Assembly (NCBI GenBank): GCA_907165275.2
Contig: OU015678.1
Coordinates: forward strand, 4,650,001 to 4,714,000
Source: Zygaena filipendulae
Taxonomy: Eukaryota; Arthropoda; Insecta; Lepidoptera; Zygaenidae
DNA: 64,000 nucleotides
Direction: 5' to 3'
The notes under the pieces are model-generated. The model ran no database searches. It was not told the DNA's origin and saw only the letters and a list, made by a program, of their open reading frames with translations. The translations under genes and the position numbers were made by a program. This document shows positions 28,201 through 34,455 of the stretch, piece by piece. The stretch's first letter is position 1, and every line of letters starts with the position of its first letter.

Positions 28201-29099
28201 TAAAAATTTAGTTTATTAAATTTTTAAATAACTCACCTGTTTTCACTTACACACATGAAAAATCAATATTATACTTAGGTAGGTATTGAAAATAAATATT
28301 TCAGTGGATATTTTTCGGATAGCTGCAGTAGTGCCTATTTTATATGAAAATAAAGTTTATCACACTCGAATAAGTATGCAGTTGGTAGGTATTGTGTTAA
28401 GATAAAAATAAGTATAAATAAAATATTTTTTTTACTAGAAGCTAGTGTGTAGGTACATTGAAAATATTGAACTGGAAGGAAAATGCAATCATTTTACTGT
28501 CACTGATACAATGTCTGTATGTTTGCACGTTCATCACACAAAACCAGCCAAGTTTGAGTCGGACTTCGCGCATTTAGAGTTCCGTACCAAATGTAGAATA
28601 GGGCAGTTTCCGGGGTATGTAAATCAAATTCTATTTAGTCCGTCCGCGTCAGTTAGATAACAAAAAAATCTTGACGTCATATCGTGTTAAAAACTGCAGC
28701 ACGGCGTGACGTCACGCGACATTTCGACTTAATGTAGATACCTACGTATCTCCGTTATTTTATCCTTAGGTACCTACTTACCTACGTAAAAAAAAAACGT
28801 CCAATATTTTTTGTTAATCTACAAAACGGACTAACAACTAAAATTTGGTTGACAAGCCCACTCTAGAATTCCAAAGAAGATCATAGAGTTATCAAATTTT
28901 TGGTATTTGTTGGTAAAATATACTAGTGCGTAGATAAAAATAATTATTTTCACCAAGTTTTAAGTTCATATCTATAGGTCAACGGCAAGTTGGAAAATAC
29001 TTCTGTATAATATTTTGTAAAAAAAAAGCTGACTTTGGCGGCTTCTCATGCGTTTGTTTTTTGATATTTTTAAAAACAAAAAATACTTACATCTTTCAT
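2844..29099 (-). CDS. micro-exon gene, putative secreted glycoprotein
   Basis: I do not recognise the family. About 38 minus-strand segments of 3-33 nt are each bounded by a pyrimidine-rich tract plus YAG (AAG in two) and a GT donor, usually GTAAGT or GTGAGT. Every one is divisible by 3 and open in phase 0, so they join without frame correction. In transcript order there is an acidic E/G/K/P/A-rich part (29099 to 20339), an N/T-rich part (18895 to 16606), then a mixed, globular-looking part (15900 to 2844). The joined frame contains five N-X-T sequons, two created only by joining exons, which suggests a secreted or extracellular product. No signal peptide was found. Introns of about 0.1-3 kb are filled with MITEs and Helitrons. 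The 3' end lies left of the window. Individual exons are listed in the three following entries. RNA evidence is needed for any single exon, but the ensemble is hard to explain by chance. Confidence 0.7.
3237..3362 (+). repeat. 63-bp tandem duplication
   Basis: Two nearly identical copies begin at TTAATTTCAG (3241 and 3304). They differ by a few substitutions, so the duplication is recent. It lies in an intron of the micro-exon gene. Confidence 0.9.
3451..3676 (+). mobile_element. Helitron-like element
   Basis: It opens ACTAATATTATAAAGAGG and ends in the hairpin CCGCGGGTGAAACCGCGGG followed by an AGTTAGT variant of the usual CTAGT terminus. Confidence 0.75.
3800..3975 (+). pseudogene. LINE ORF2 C-terminal remnant
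   Basis: The plus-strand frame from 3838 reads SYLGQRISLAIQRGNAAS, then a GTLPKGTP motif, then a stop at about 3945. This resembles the C-terminal tail of a lepidopteran non-LTR reverse transcriptase ORF. A T-rich 3' trailer follows. Only the tail remains. Confidence 0.6.
4036..4438 (+). mobile_element. MITE family C, copy 1
   Basis: The terminal inverted repeat is TAATGGGCATGATGAC on the left and its inverse at 4420. The internal blocks ACGCATTAAAGTTTAGGAG and CTACAAGACGGACTAAAA mark the family. This copy lacks the usual TGACGTCA pair. Confidence 0.75.
4566..4735 (+). mobile_element. MITE family M, copy 1
   Basis: The termini are CTGGACATGAAAAGCATA with GGTCGGATCTCAACAT, inverted at the right as ATGTTGATATCCGACC. 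Related copies lie at 6149-6252 and 45853-46065. Confidence 0.7.
5180..5340 (+). mobile_element. Helitron-like fragment
   Basis: It contains CTGTCTGTCTGTTCGCG, AAACTACTGAAGG and the AATTCCGCGGGAACTCCGAA block, but the 3' CTAGT end has been lost. Confidence 0.55.
5663..5710 (+). other. TTAA-flanked hairpin, possible piggyBac-like end
   Basis: TTAACCCTTAATAGACATA is followed by a perfect hairpin, TGGGTCTCCGGGACCCA. TTAA followed by CCC is typical of piggyBac-type ends, but no matching right end was found. Confidence 0.3.
6149..6252 (+). mobile_element. MITE family M, copy 2
   Basis: A short copy from GGGCATGAAAAGCATAATA to TTTTCATGTCC. It keeps the TTTTAGTGTTAAAAAGTAG segment. Confidence 0.65.
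6730..7065 (-). repeat. old copy of the family F retro-repeat
   Basis: It shares the order of blocks with 26310-26575 (CTGCCGAAGCCC, GCGACAGATTT, GTGGTAGCTAAGTAGCCAG, GGTACTAGAGAG) but is strongly diverged. Confidence 0.55.
7394..8026 (+). mobile_element. MITE family A, copy 1 (full length)
   Basis: The terminal inverted repeat AATAGGGTACTTGCATGAA ends as TTCATGCAAGTACCCTATT. The approximately 630-bp interior includes AATGACGTCACTAG and a pair of opposed 82-95 codon ORFs that overlap each other and show no domain. Copies 2 and 3 flank the Ufc1 upstream region (33407-34108 and 34455-35087). Confidence 0.8.
8075..8446 (+). mobile_element. piggyBac-like MITE
   Basis: The perfect terminal inverted repeat CCCTTTCACTGCCA / TGGCAGTGAAAGGG is flanked by TTAG on both sides, a variant of the TTAA target. 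It has no coding capacity. Confidence 0.65.
8498..8688 (+). mobile_element. MITE family E, copy 2 (internally deleted)
   Basis: It keeps both ends (TGCTACTGCTCCACCTGCG and its inverse) and has lost most of the interior. A 25-bp unit with GTTAGACATTAACATCAAC is tandemly repeated at 8615-8664. Confidence 0.8.
9066..9593 (+). mobile_element. MITE with nested palindromic MITE
   Basis: The outer ends AGGGGTATAAAATCAAAGG and CCTTTGATTCTATACCTACC are inverted. The element is interrupted by family B copy 1. Exon VK of the micro-exon gene begins 11 bp to its right. Confidence 0.65.
9321..9551. mobile_element. MITE family B, copy 1
   Basis: An almost complete palindrome: CCGCACTCAGAGTCAACTTT runs inward and its inverse closes the element at 9551. 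The arms are about 110 bp. Copies 2 and 3 are at 19703-19932 and 44250-44479. Confidence 0.9.
10391..10618 (+). mobile_element. Helitron-like element, subfamily 2
   Basis: The 5' end TCTAATATATATAAATCACG differs from the main family, but the 3' end has the same hairpin and CAGCTAG/T. Sister copies are at 30331-30555 (minus) and 59335-59540 (plus). Confidence 0.8.
10645..10808 (-). mobile_element. Helitron-like copy split by a hAT element
   Basis: A minus-strand copy from CCAAGATGGTCCCCGCGC to GAAAGGGTAACGAA. Its continuation resumes at 11676, after the hAT element. Confidence 0.65.
10809..11675. mobile_element. hAT-type non-autonomous element
   Basis: The terminal inverted repeat is TAGGGTTGCCACC / GGTGGCAACCCTA. 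An exact 8-bp target duplication, GTAACGAA, lies at 10801-10808 and 11676-11683. An 8-bp duplication and TAGGG ends are typical of hAT elements. A second foldback element is inserted within it. Confidence 0.88.
11130..11655. mobile_element. long foldback element nested in hAT
   Basis: CACCGGCAGAATTAGCGGAA with ATAAAAAGGCAGAGTATAG is mirrored at 11595-11645. The complementary arms extend over 100 bp each and surround a loop of about 250 bp. Confidence 0.85.
11936..18325 (-). CDS. micro-exon gene, middle exon group
   Basis: Exons in transcript order: 18305-18325 ENSTTTE (very strong acceptor with an unbroken T run); 18083-18088 LP; 17223-17228 LN; 16750-16758 END; 16606-16611 TI; 15895-15900 PE; 14726-14731 NV; 13904-13909 RT (AAG acceptor after a T-rich tract); 12450-12458 DFY; 11936-11944 IKG. 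From 18083 on, exons shrink to 6 or 9 nt. Joining END to TI creates the sequon N-D-T. Weaker alternatives that would add residues in frame are 17283-17288 (RL), 16889-16900 (TLRT) and 13648-13653 (LS). I left them out because their splice sites are poorer. Confidence 0.65.
12053..12247 (-). mobile_element. Helitron-like element
   Basis: A minus-strand copy from CCCCGCTGTTCCACCCGCG to ATACCTATTAGTAAGGA, nearly complete but without a clear CTAG terminus. Confidence 0.7.
12723..13111. mobile_element. MITE with internal 56-bp duplication
   Basis: The ends AGGTCCGTATTTCAGAAGG and GTGGAATACGGACCT are inverted. Inside, a block beginning GAACCAATCAGAG is duplicated in tandem (about 12898-13008). Confidence 0.75.
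13560..13725. other. GC-rich unique patch
   Basis: This is an isolated CpG-rich stretch (CGCCGCCGCCACCGCTGCGC, then CGCACGGCGCGCGCGCCC) in an otherwise AT-rich intron of the micro-exon gene. It has no repeat signature and no convincing exon. It could be an enhancer or promoter, or an old insertion. Confidence 0.4.
14050..14160 (+). repeat. LINE/SINE 3' tail
   Basis: GTTTATGCTCAATAAAGTATA with a polyadenylation-like AATAAA is followed by a run of ACAA repeats, the usual 3' end of a retro-inserted element. Confidence 0.55.
14165..14632 (+). mobile_element. MITE family C, copy 2 (carries an insertion)
   Basis: The ends are CTATTTGACTAATTTTT and TTTTGTCAAATAGCC. It keeps one TGACGTCA. About 150 bp of unrelated sequence (14237-14390) interrupts the left half. 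Confidence 0.75.
14826..15315. mobile_element. TIR element with minisatellite and retro-insert
   Basis: The ends AGGCCTTTTGCACATTATAAG and TTACAATGTTCACAAGGCCT are roughly inverted. An 18-bp unit, TTATAAGACATTTC plus four bases, is repeated at 14956-15022. A LINE/SINE 3' end (15022-15193, closing in AATAAATAAATAAATAAA) is inserted in the middle. Confidence 0.65.
15506..15868 (+). mobile_element. Helitron-like element
   Basis: Full length: TCCTACTAATATTACAAACG, a GGATGGATGGATGG microsatellite, then the GGAATTCCCGCGGGAACTC block, hairpin and CACAACTAG/T. Confidence 0.85.
17470..17785 (-). mobile_element. MITE family C, copy 3
   Basis: It contains GTCTTGTAGGTTAATAAAAAA, GTGACGTCACGCCG and CCTAAACTTTAATGCG in reverse order relative to copy 2. 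The right end GAAACAAGCCTG differs from other copies. Confidence 0.7.
18470..18720. mobile_element. MITE C remnant joined to a Helitron fragment
   Basis: A truncated family C body (18470-18605, one TGACGTCA) abuts a minus Helitron fragment with CAAAATTTCATGATCG and AATAATATTAAGGA. Confidence 0.6.
18863..29099 (-). CDS. micro-exon gene, 5' exon group (acidic)
   Basis: Exons in transcript order: 29091-29099 MKD (possible first coding exon; its acceptor context is weak, so it may be preceded only by 5'UTR); 26220-26225 QD; 23286-23297 EPAE; 22839-22850 GGGE; 22345-22356 EKPA; 21746-21757 DGEA; 21434-21460 HEGADGGEA; 21332-21349 KPESGE; 21174-21182 KTE; 20339-20368 NGTEEHKPEG; 18863-18895 GEAGNTTDASG. 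Donors are mostly GTAAGT or GTGAGT. GTAAAA (21746), GTACGT (21332), GTAACG (23286), GTAAGA (21174) and GTAAGC (20339) also occur. The acidic, low-complexity composition is unlike the surrounding AT-rich DNA, and this is the strongest single sign that the segments are coding. This region holds the longest exons. Confidence 0.72.
19363..19562 (-). mobile_element. two Helitron-like fragments
   Basis: The copies start at ACTAGCTGTGTGTGTG (19363) and at TTTCACTGGAGTTAATATCGG (19503). Both are truncated within the TGTCCTTCTCTGTACC segment. Confidence 0.6.
19573..19680 (+). repeat. 32-bp minisatellite, 3 copies
   Basis: The unit contains GCTACGAGAGTATAACGCC and repeats three times with a few substitutions. 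Confidence 0.85.
19703..19932. mobile_element. MITE family B, copy 2
   Basis: Same size and near-complete palindrome as 9321-9551. It opens CCGCACTCAGAGCCAACTTT. Confidence 0.9.
19975..20312 (+). mobile_element. MITE family C, copy 4
   Basis: The termini AATAGGGATGTGGACTACTT and AAATTAGTCAACATGCC are inverted. Two TGACGTCA sites lie about 36 bp apart (20131 and 20167). Confidence 0.85.
20543..21010 (-). mobile_element. Helitron-like element, long subfamily
   Basis: It begins ACTAGCTGTGCCCCGCTG and continues past the usual end through AGACAGACAGACAG and TTGGCATCAGTATCGATCACC. The same extended form occurs at 56396-56880. Confidence 0.8.
21507..21716 (+). mobile_element. Helitron-like element
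   Basis: Complete: TCCTACTATTATATAAATG to CACAGCTAG/T. It has the GGATGTTTGGATGTTT microsatellite. It lies in the intron between exons DGEA and HEGADGGEA. Confidence 0.85.
21950..22115 (+). repeat. LINE/SINE 3' end
   Basis: CAGAGTTTCTTGTCAGTTC, GAGGACGTATTCCGAACTG and a terminal TTTGAATTCGAATTTAAA run. The second copy at 63205-63395 ends in TTTGAAC repeats, as expected for a microsatellite-tailed retro-element. Confidence 0.65.
22415..22735 (+). mobile_element. MITE family C, copy 5
   Basis: It carries AGTCCGTCAGTTAG, one intact TGACGTCA and a second site decayed to TGGCGTCA. The right tip is TTGTCAAGAAGC. Confidence 0.8.
22865..23072 (+). mobile_element. Helitron-like element
   Basis: It runs from TACAATTATGAATGCGAATG to GCCGCGGAGAACAGCTTGT and has the GTATTCCCGCGGGAACTCC block. 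It lies between micro-exons EPAE and GGGE. Confidence 0.75.
24026..24395. mobile_element. MITE with 28-bp TIR
   Basis: CAACGTGTTAATGAATTAAC is inverted at the right end, GTTAATTCATTAACACGTTG. TA dinucleotides on both sides suggest a TA target. A diverged copy opens the window. Confidence 0.85.
24490..26120. mobile_element. 1.6-kb element with about 85-bp TIRs
   Basis: The left arm (24492-24580: CGTCAACTCGCACGTATC, then GCACCTTCCGTTTTTACC) returns inverted at 26034-26118. A second inverted pair lies inside (about 25395-25500 and 25640-25740). No transposase frame is visible, so it is non-autonomous. Confidence 0.7.
26310..26575 (-). repeat. retro-repeat family F, copy
   Basis: On the minus strand it ends in CCCCTATGACATAAAAAAA, a poly-A end that sets the orientation. 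The body has GGCAGCCCCACTTGAAAGCC. A plus-strand copy lies in BORCS5 intron 1. Confidence 0.75.
26690..26937. mobile_element. MITE family G, copy 1
   Basis: The ends TGGACGCAGATAAGCAATAA and TATTGCTTATCTATGTCCA are inverted, with GTTAACCCACA / TGTGGGTTAAC inside. Other copies: 49317-49552 and 59725-59966. Confidence 0.9.
26938..27115 (-). mobile_element. repeat shared with 49690-50015
   Basis: It shares CTCGGAAACGGCTCCAACG, the GGGGCGATTAAT block and AAAACGTCGTTTT with the second locus. It is probably a Helitron-like subfamily. The 69-codon ORF at 27122 lies just outside it and has no recognised domain. Confidence 0.5.
27863..28035 (-). mobile_element. Helitron-like fragment
   Basis: It starts ATAGCTGTGCCCTGCGG and ends in GTTTCAGAGATTAGCCGG, a form also seen at 29365-29560. 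Confidence 0.65.
28615..28862 (+). mobile_element. MITE family C, copy 6 (shortened)
   Basis: It has AGTCCGTCCGCGTCAGTTAG, a single TGACGTCACGCG and CTACAAAACGGACTAAC. The middle is deleted. Confidence 0.75.
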
Positions 29100-29364
29100 C
29101 TACCTACCCAATGAGCTATATTCAACGATACCCCACTCGATTCGGTAGGTACCTACTAAAATTTTGCGGCCCATAGAGGGTGCAGTATTTCAAAGTTACC
29201 ACCTACAGTGATTATAACTTCAAAACATCTCGTGATAAGCGAATCCACGGGCAACAGCTAGTCTGGCAAATAAATAATATTACGCCACCTTTCGACTCTG
29301 CATTTTTATGACCAATCTAAGCTATTCGGTACTTAGAAGTTATAGCAGTAATGTTTATAACAGT

Positions 29365-29560
29365 ACTATAGCTGTACCTACCTACCTACTTCTACTTACT
29401 TCCACCAGTAATAGTTTCGGAGTTCCCGCGGGAATTCCAGGATAAACTATGCCTATAAACCTTCCTCTAAAATCATTCTATTTACTCCAAGATCAGCTAT
29501 CTGCCAGTGAAAGTCCCGTTGAAATTGGGCCAGCCGTTTCAGAGATTAGCCGAAATAAAC
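29365..29560 (-). mobile_element. Helitron-like fragment
   Basis: CTATAGCTGTACC...GTTCCCGCGGGAATTCCAGG runs to GTTTCAGAGATTAGCCG. A 45-bp tandem duplication (29553-29640, AATAAACAGACAGACAAC) follows directly. Confidence 0.65.
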
Positions 29561-29844
29561 AGACAGACAACAATTTAAAAACAAAATATGTTTTTTAATA
29601 AACAGACAGACAACAATTTAAAAACAAAATATGTTATTTTATGTAAGTACCTAAGTACCCTACTTTCATAATTTGCATTTAGTGAAAAGTTGTTAATTTG
29701 GAATTACAAACGGACAATTCAATTTTATTTATATGTGTAGACTAGCTATGTAAAAAAAGCAGCCTTCCTTATTACATCAGCCTCTATCTGCCCAAGTTAC
29801 TATTGGTTACTTTGATTTTATAAACAAAAATTCCTGCGGGAATT

Positions 29845-30060
29845 CCGCGGGGACTCGTGACGTCAATATTCAGTACAAACTAAGCCCCGTACAAACTACT
29901 ACAAACTGCACCGGGTTGTGACGTCACGCGAAATTTCAACTCAATGTAGATTGTAGATATCGCCGTTATTTCTTGATTACGTAAAAAAAGAAAAAAATAC
30001 GTGTCCAATATTTTTTACTAATCTACAAGACGGACTAAAAAAAAAATTGTCAAGTAGCCA
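29845..30060 (+). mobile_element. MITE family C, copy 7 (5' truncated)
   Basis: The copy is fused to a Helitron piece (AATTCCTGCGGGAATTCCG). It has two TGACGTCA sites and the right tip TTGTCAAGTAGCC. Confidence 0.75.
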
Positions 30061-30267
30061 ATTCGTGCGTGTTATAAAATTTCACGCTAAGATATTCCTA
30101 GTCTACAAAATTAAAAAAAAAAAAATTAAACCGACTTCAAGACTTCCGTTGTCTATCTCCGAAACTCATCATGAGATCTATTTTTAAATGAGACTATTTC
30201 GGATTAAACCCCTTTCGAACAAAAAAAGAATTTTGCAAATCCGTTACGACGGAGTTCATGCCCGAAC

Positions 30268-30290
30268 ATACATATATATATATATATATA

Positions 30291-30328
<38 letters not shown>

Positions 30329-30330
30329 TA
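30268..30330. repeat. (TA)n microsatellite
   Basis: About 60 bp of TA, interrupted once by CTA, directly at the Helitron end that follows. Confidence 0.95.
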
Positions 30331-30555
30331 GCTGCCCCCGCGATTTTATCCGCGGTAATTTCGGTTTTCCCGCGGAGGTTGCGGGAAAAAAGTACTCTAT
30401 GTCCTTCAGTTCCCGAGGGAATTCCGGGATAAAAACTATCCTATCTTTTAAGTTGGACCACATTATAAATGGTTGCAAAATTTTATCAAAATCCGTTCAG
30501 TAGTTTCAGAGTCCATCGCGGACAAACAACGTGACACGTGATTTATATATATTAG
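30331..30555 (-). mobile_element. Helitron-like element, subfamily 2
   Basis: Reverse copy: CTAGCTGCCCCCGCGATTT to ACGTGATTTATATATATTAGA, matching 10391-10618. Confidence 0.85.
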
Positions 30556-30821
30556 ATAAACATCCGAATTGGTAACCTTCGGTTAAAAATAAAACAAAAT
30601 AGAGATTACTTTATAGAAAAAAAAAAATATATAATTTACCTATTCATTGCAACATTATTTACACATACATACATAATATCTACGTACTAAAGGCTCCGAA
30701 GGGCGAGTACCCAGGGCCGTAAATATATAAAAAAAAAAATACACACATAACTGAACAACCCACGCTTTATACAATGTATAAGTAAAATTATATTTAACAC
30801 TTATAATAATGCTTCCGTCAA

Positions 30822-33169
30822 TCATTTCCCCTCTTCAGTTTTCTCTTGGTATGTTATCGCACCTTTTTCAATTAAATCTGGAATTTCCACCGCTAGCCAT
30901 GGACCAAGCTGAAACGTAAGAAAAAAGTTCGATGTCAAAGAAAAGGTAAAAAAAAAACCAACCACTCCATGGAGATAAAAAGGACAAGATGGACCAACGA
31001 CTCAGTGACGCAGGACGCCATTGGATGCGGGAAGTGTGGACGTCTTTCTTTCTTCTTCTTATTGGATTTCACATATAAGTAATGCATTTAGCCAGTTTCA
31101 AGTAAAATAAGTTAGTTAGTTAAATGCACAAATTAGCGTTTAGCATCGTTGTACGGTTTGAACTTGTAGGCCATGGTACTGAATAGACTACAAGAACTTT
31201 CGGAGCTCTTGGAGGATACCGAAGAAATCAGCTCAAAATATCATATATCTTATTGAGCACATAAAAAACCGTCACTGTGAAAATTATTGTCCAATACAGA
31301 ACCGTATAACACAACAAAATCCACTTTTTCCATTTCTTATCGATATGAAAATAAATGAGCGAACCGCCATCTTTGATTGCCGCCAAACTCTGTCGTCTGA
31401 CGTCTCTTGGCTGGTATAATGAAGGGGATGGAGAAAACGTTGAAAAATACTAACACCTAACGCCATCGCGTGCGCGATACCGAACTTGGGCACGTTCCTC
31501 GCCCACAGAGGTTTGAAATGGTCCGTGAGACATATCTTGCCGCCGCGGTACATCTTAGCGGTCTTCCCGTCGAGCCCAGGCAACGCCAACTCCGGCGCTG
31601 TCGTCGGATACGTCACTGGGATCTGTCGGAGAAGATACACAAGTGGTTTTATTTATTTAATAATAGTAACGCAGAAGGTCAATACTATTTAAAATACTAA
31701 CTACATTGAGAATAGTCTGCATATTCCAGCAAATTGATGACGAAACAAATTATTCTCTCAAGTTAAATTGGATTTATGAAGGTTCATGAAGGTGGGCTGG
31801 ATGAAACTTTAAACAGAATTATTGGTGTCGCTTTCCTTCAAACTTCACAAAAAATCACATAAAAATTGATTGTTCCCAATAAGACCACCATTAGCAGTTA
31901 CTCTTGGAACTCAATTTTCAGTGTACTTACATCAAATTCCAGATCGAACTCGTACTTCAGTAAGTTGTGGACATACCAGCACTTGCCGAACCACCTCGTC
32001 CCAGTTTTGTCAGACTCCAAACGGAACCAGTCATTGTCAGCTTTCTTATTGTTCTCTACATACTGAATAAAACAGATTTCTGATAAATATGACACATAAT
32101 ATGTTTGCCTAGATTACAAAAACAAATACTCTAGAATTTTTCGTATATCACTGAAGGCTCTAGAATACAAAATCTAATGCAGACTATAAGGGTCTAGGAG
32201 GCAATTGATTTGAGTCAGATTTTGTGCACTTCTTCCAAATTAGGGGTGAAATTTCTAAATATTCTATGTTAAGTATATATATGTTATAATAGTTATATGT
32301 TATAATATTTATTTATGTATATGTCAATGTATGTGCTGCATGAGTATAAGTAGCCAACTACTTGATTTTATATGTTTAAGTATTGTCATGTATTGAGTAG
32401 TTTATGTATTTATATGGTATATAGTATATATTTATTATGGTATATAGTATATATTTATATAGTATAATGTTTGAAATGCTTTACCCAACCACCCGTGTCT
32501 ATGTATTTTTGTTTGTCCTTTCGCATAATTGCTTGTCTGGAAGAGATCGTAACTATACGATAAGACCGCCATTTGCTTTCTCCTTTTTCTTTAGCTACTG
32601 TGACATTGTTGTTTTATGTGTAATAAAGGATTAAATAAATAAATAATAATAAGTAAATATTCAATCTCAGTGCTTACTTGCATTATATTATACCAAATTT
32701 CAAGTTTTAAGACCCAGTGGTTTTGTTAATATTTTTTCAATACTATGGTACCTATTCTGTAATAATTACAGTACTTAGGTATACCTACTTATAGAAAACG
32801 GGAGCTATGTTGATCACAATAATTCTTGACTAAAAATATAAGAAACGTACTAGTTCTCCAACTTGACAAAAGTAGGTGCTTAGGTACCTAGTGAAAGTGA
32901 AGTCCTTGTGACGGTTCGAAACTTATTAGTTAAAAATATCTTTTTGTAAAGTAGATCCAATACAAAATAATTAAATTAGTATACAACTGTCGGATAGTAA
33001 TTTTTAAAAGTAACTCATACAAGTAGAAGTAGGTATAATTAATTACTTTAATGAGAGCCTGATATTCTTCCTTTAATCTGTTCACCCACAACTCCTTATC
33101 TCTTGGACCAGCCTTGGTTTGCAGCAGCGGTATGCTACTCAAAGTTTTCCTTGTTCCTTCGTCAACCAT
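30822..33169 (-). CDS. Ufc1: UFM1-conjugating enzyme (E2) UFC1
   Basis: UFC1 takes activated UFM1 from the E1 UBA5 onto its active cysteine and passes it, with the E3 UFL1, to targets such as ribosomal protein uL24 at the ER. Four minus-strand exons: 33047-33169, 31931-32062, 31455-31622 and 30822-30908, all joined in phase 0 with GT-AG introns (GTAATT, GTAAGT and GTTAGT donors). The 169-residue product aligns almost without gaps with human UFC1 (167 aa). It starts [20 protein letters not shown], holds the [17 protein letters not shown] helix, and keeps [10 protein letters not shown] with the catalytic Cys at position 116 as in human. It ends in TEEGK then TGA. The start was chosen because the human protein begins MADEATR. 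Intron 1 holds a LINE tail. The upstream region is split by a hAT nest. The coding sequence looks intact. Confidence 0.97.
30955..31060 (+). pseudogene. small LINE ORF2 fragment
   Basis: In Ufc1 intron 3, the plus-strand frame contains [10 protein letters not shown] and, shifted, TQDAIGCGK. This resembles the RW.DD...W...AQDR tail of RTE/R4-type LINE proteins. It is short and frameshifted. Confidence 0.35.
32480..32645 (+). repeat. LINE/SINE 3' end in Ufc1 intron 1
   Basis: GCTTGTCTGGAAGAGATCG, then ACGATAAGACCGCCATTTG, then GTAATAAAGGATTAAATAAA: a 3' end with polyadenylation signal and TAAA tail, opposite to the gene. Confidence 0.7.
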
Positions 33170-33240
33170 TGTAATGGTTTTTAAGTTTTAAAACATTTCT
33201 AATAAATTATCAAAAAAGAGAAACTTTTCACTTTACCACG
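33170..33240 (-). promoter_or_regulatory. Ufc1 leader next to the start codon
   Basis: Only about 63 bp of unique leader and the 8-bp target duplication remain between the ATG and the hAT nest. The sequence that originally lay further upstream resumes at 34288. Confidence 0.55.
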
Positions 33241-34287
33241 TAGGGATGTGAAAAAATAATCGATTTTTTTAATAATCGATTAAAAATCGATTATTATTAT
33301 TAAAAAATCGATTTTAATAACTGATTTTTATTTTTAAGAATAATCGATTAATAATCGATTTTTTTTATAATCGTTCAATCGATTTTTATCCTGGGATTCC
33401 CATGGGAAGGCCTATTTAAGCAAAGCAAGAAAAAGAAAAAAAATATATCCATAGATTATTCAAATAGAGCGTTTCAAAATTCATTCTTTAGACTTTACCA
33501 CCGAAACGCGGAATGACGTCACTAGGTCAAAATTACGCCTTATTAATCTGCCTTATTAATCATTTGACACTGACAGACATATAATTTCAATATCCAAAAG
33601 CGAAATTAAGGTTGAACTGTATCGAGTTACTTCCAAAAGTTCCAGTAAATAATCTGTAAGTACATATGCATTGTATTTAATGCCAGATGTGACACGAAAT
33701 AAACCCTGCTGGGTTTTTGTGTCTGACCTTGTAAAAATTTTGTACTTTTTTTCGGAGTAGATAAATAAAAATAAAAAAAAACAAAAAATCGAAATGCATC
33801 TTACCGATTCATTTTAAAGTAAAAAACTTCAGAAAATGGAAAATATGCGTTGACTGTATGCTCTTAGTTTCTTTTGCTTTTTTTGAAAGAGGTAAATGTT
33901 TCCAAAAAAAATAAAAGTGAAGAGTGAAATGTGTTAAGCGTGGCTGTGATTGGTGTTTCGTTTCAACATTCAGTTTCACAAAATTAAAAGTTGAATATCT
34001 TAGAAACTATTGAATTTTTTTTGTTAATCTTTCACGATAACGCTTTTCTAAGGCTCTGTTTTTGAAAAATTTCTTATAATAAATTTCGTGCAAGTACCCT
34101 ATTGTTCAAATTATCCTCAGAGTTTTATTGCTAAAAGCATGCAGATTTTCATCGTAAAAAATCGATTTTATATTAAAAATCGATTTTTTCCCTCATTTAA
34201 ATCGATTAATCAAAAATCGATTATTTTTAAAGAGACAAAAATCGATTAAAATAAAAATCGATTTTTTTTTTCAATGTCACATCCCTA
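33241..34287. mobile_element. hAT element with two nested insertions
   Basis: The ends TAGGGATGTGA / TCACATCCCTA and the exact 8-bp target duplication TTACCACG (33233-33240 and 34288-34295) identify a hAT-type element. The body is dominated by AATCGATTTTT and its inverse. A family A MITE is inserted in it, and that MITE holds a retro-insert. Confidence 0.9.
33407..34108 (+). mobile_element. MITE family A, copy 2 (5' truncated)
   Basis: It begins inside the family at GGCCTATTTAAGCAAAGC, next to a short Helitron-like scrap, and ends TTCGTGCAAGTACCCTATT. Bases 33650-33790 are an inserted LINE/SINE 3' end (GTAAAAATTTTGTACTTTT, then an A-rich tail) absent from copies 1 and 3. Confidence 0.8.
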
Positions 34288-34455
34288 TTACCACGTCTTG
34301 ACAATTGACAAACAAATTGACAAATCGACAGCCGAGGCGCGTTCCGTGGATTCGCACGAATGCACTCGAGCGCGCTCGAGCGCGCTCCAAACGAGTGAAA
34401 TTTTAACCGAACAACTGCGCCCAAACCCACGGAACGCACACCCGGTACACGGAGC
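34288..34455. promoter_or_regulatory. probable ancestral Ufc1 upstream region
   Basis: It is the sequence that abutted the Ufc1 leader before the hAT insertion, as the shared TTACCACG shows. It is GC-richer (GAGCGCGCTCGAGCGCGCTC) and repeat-free, as a promoter would be. Promoter function is inferred. Confidence 0.4.

Noticed and set aside
31470..31700. Plus-strand ORFs over Ufc1 exon 3
   Set aside because: They are antisense shadows of the conserved minus-strand exon.
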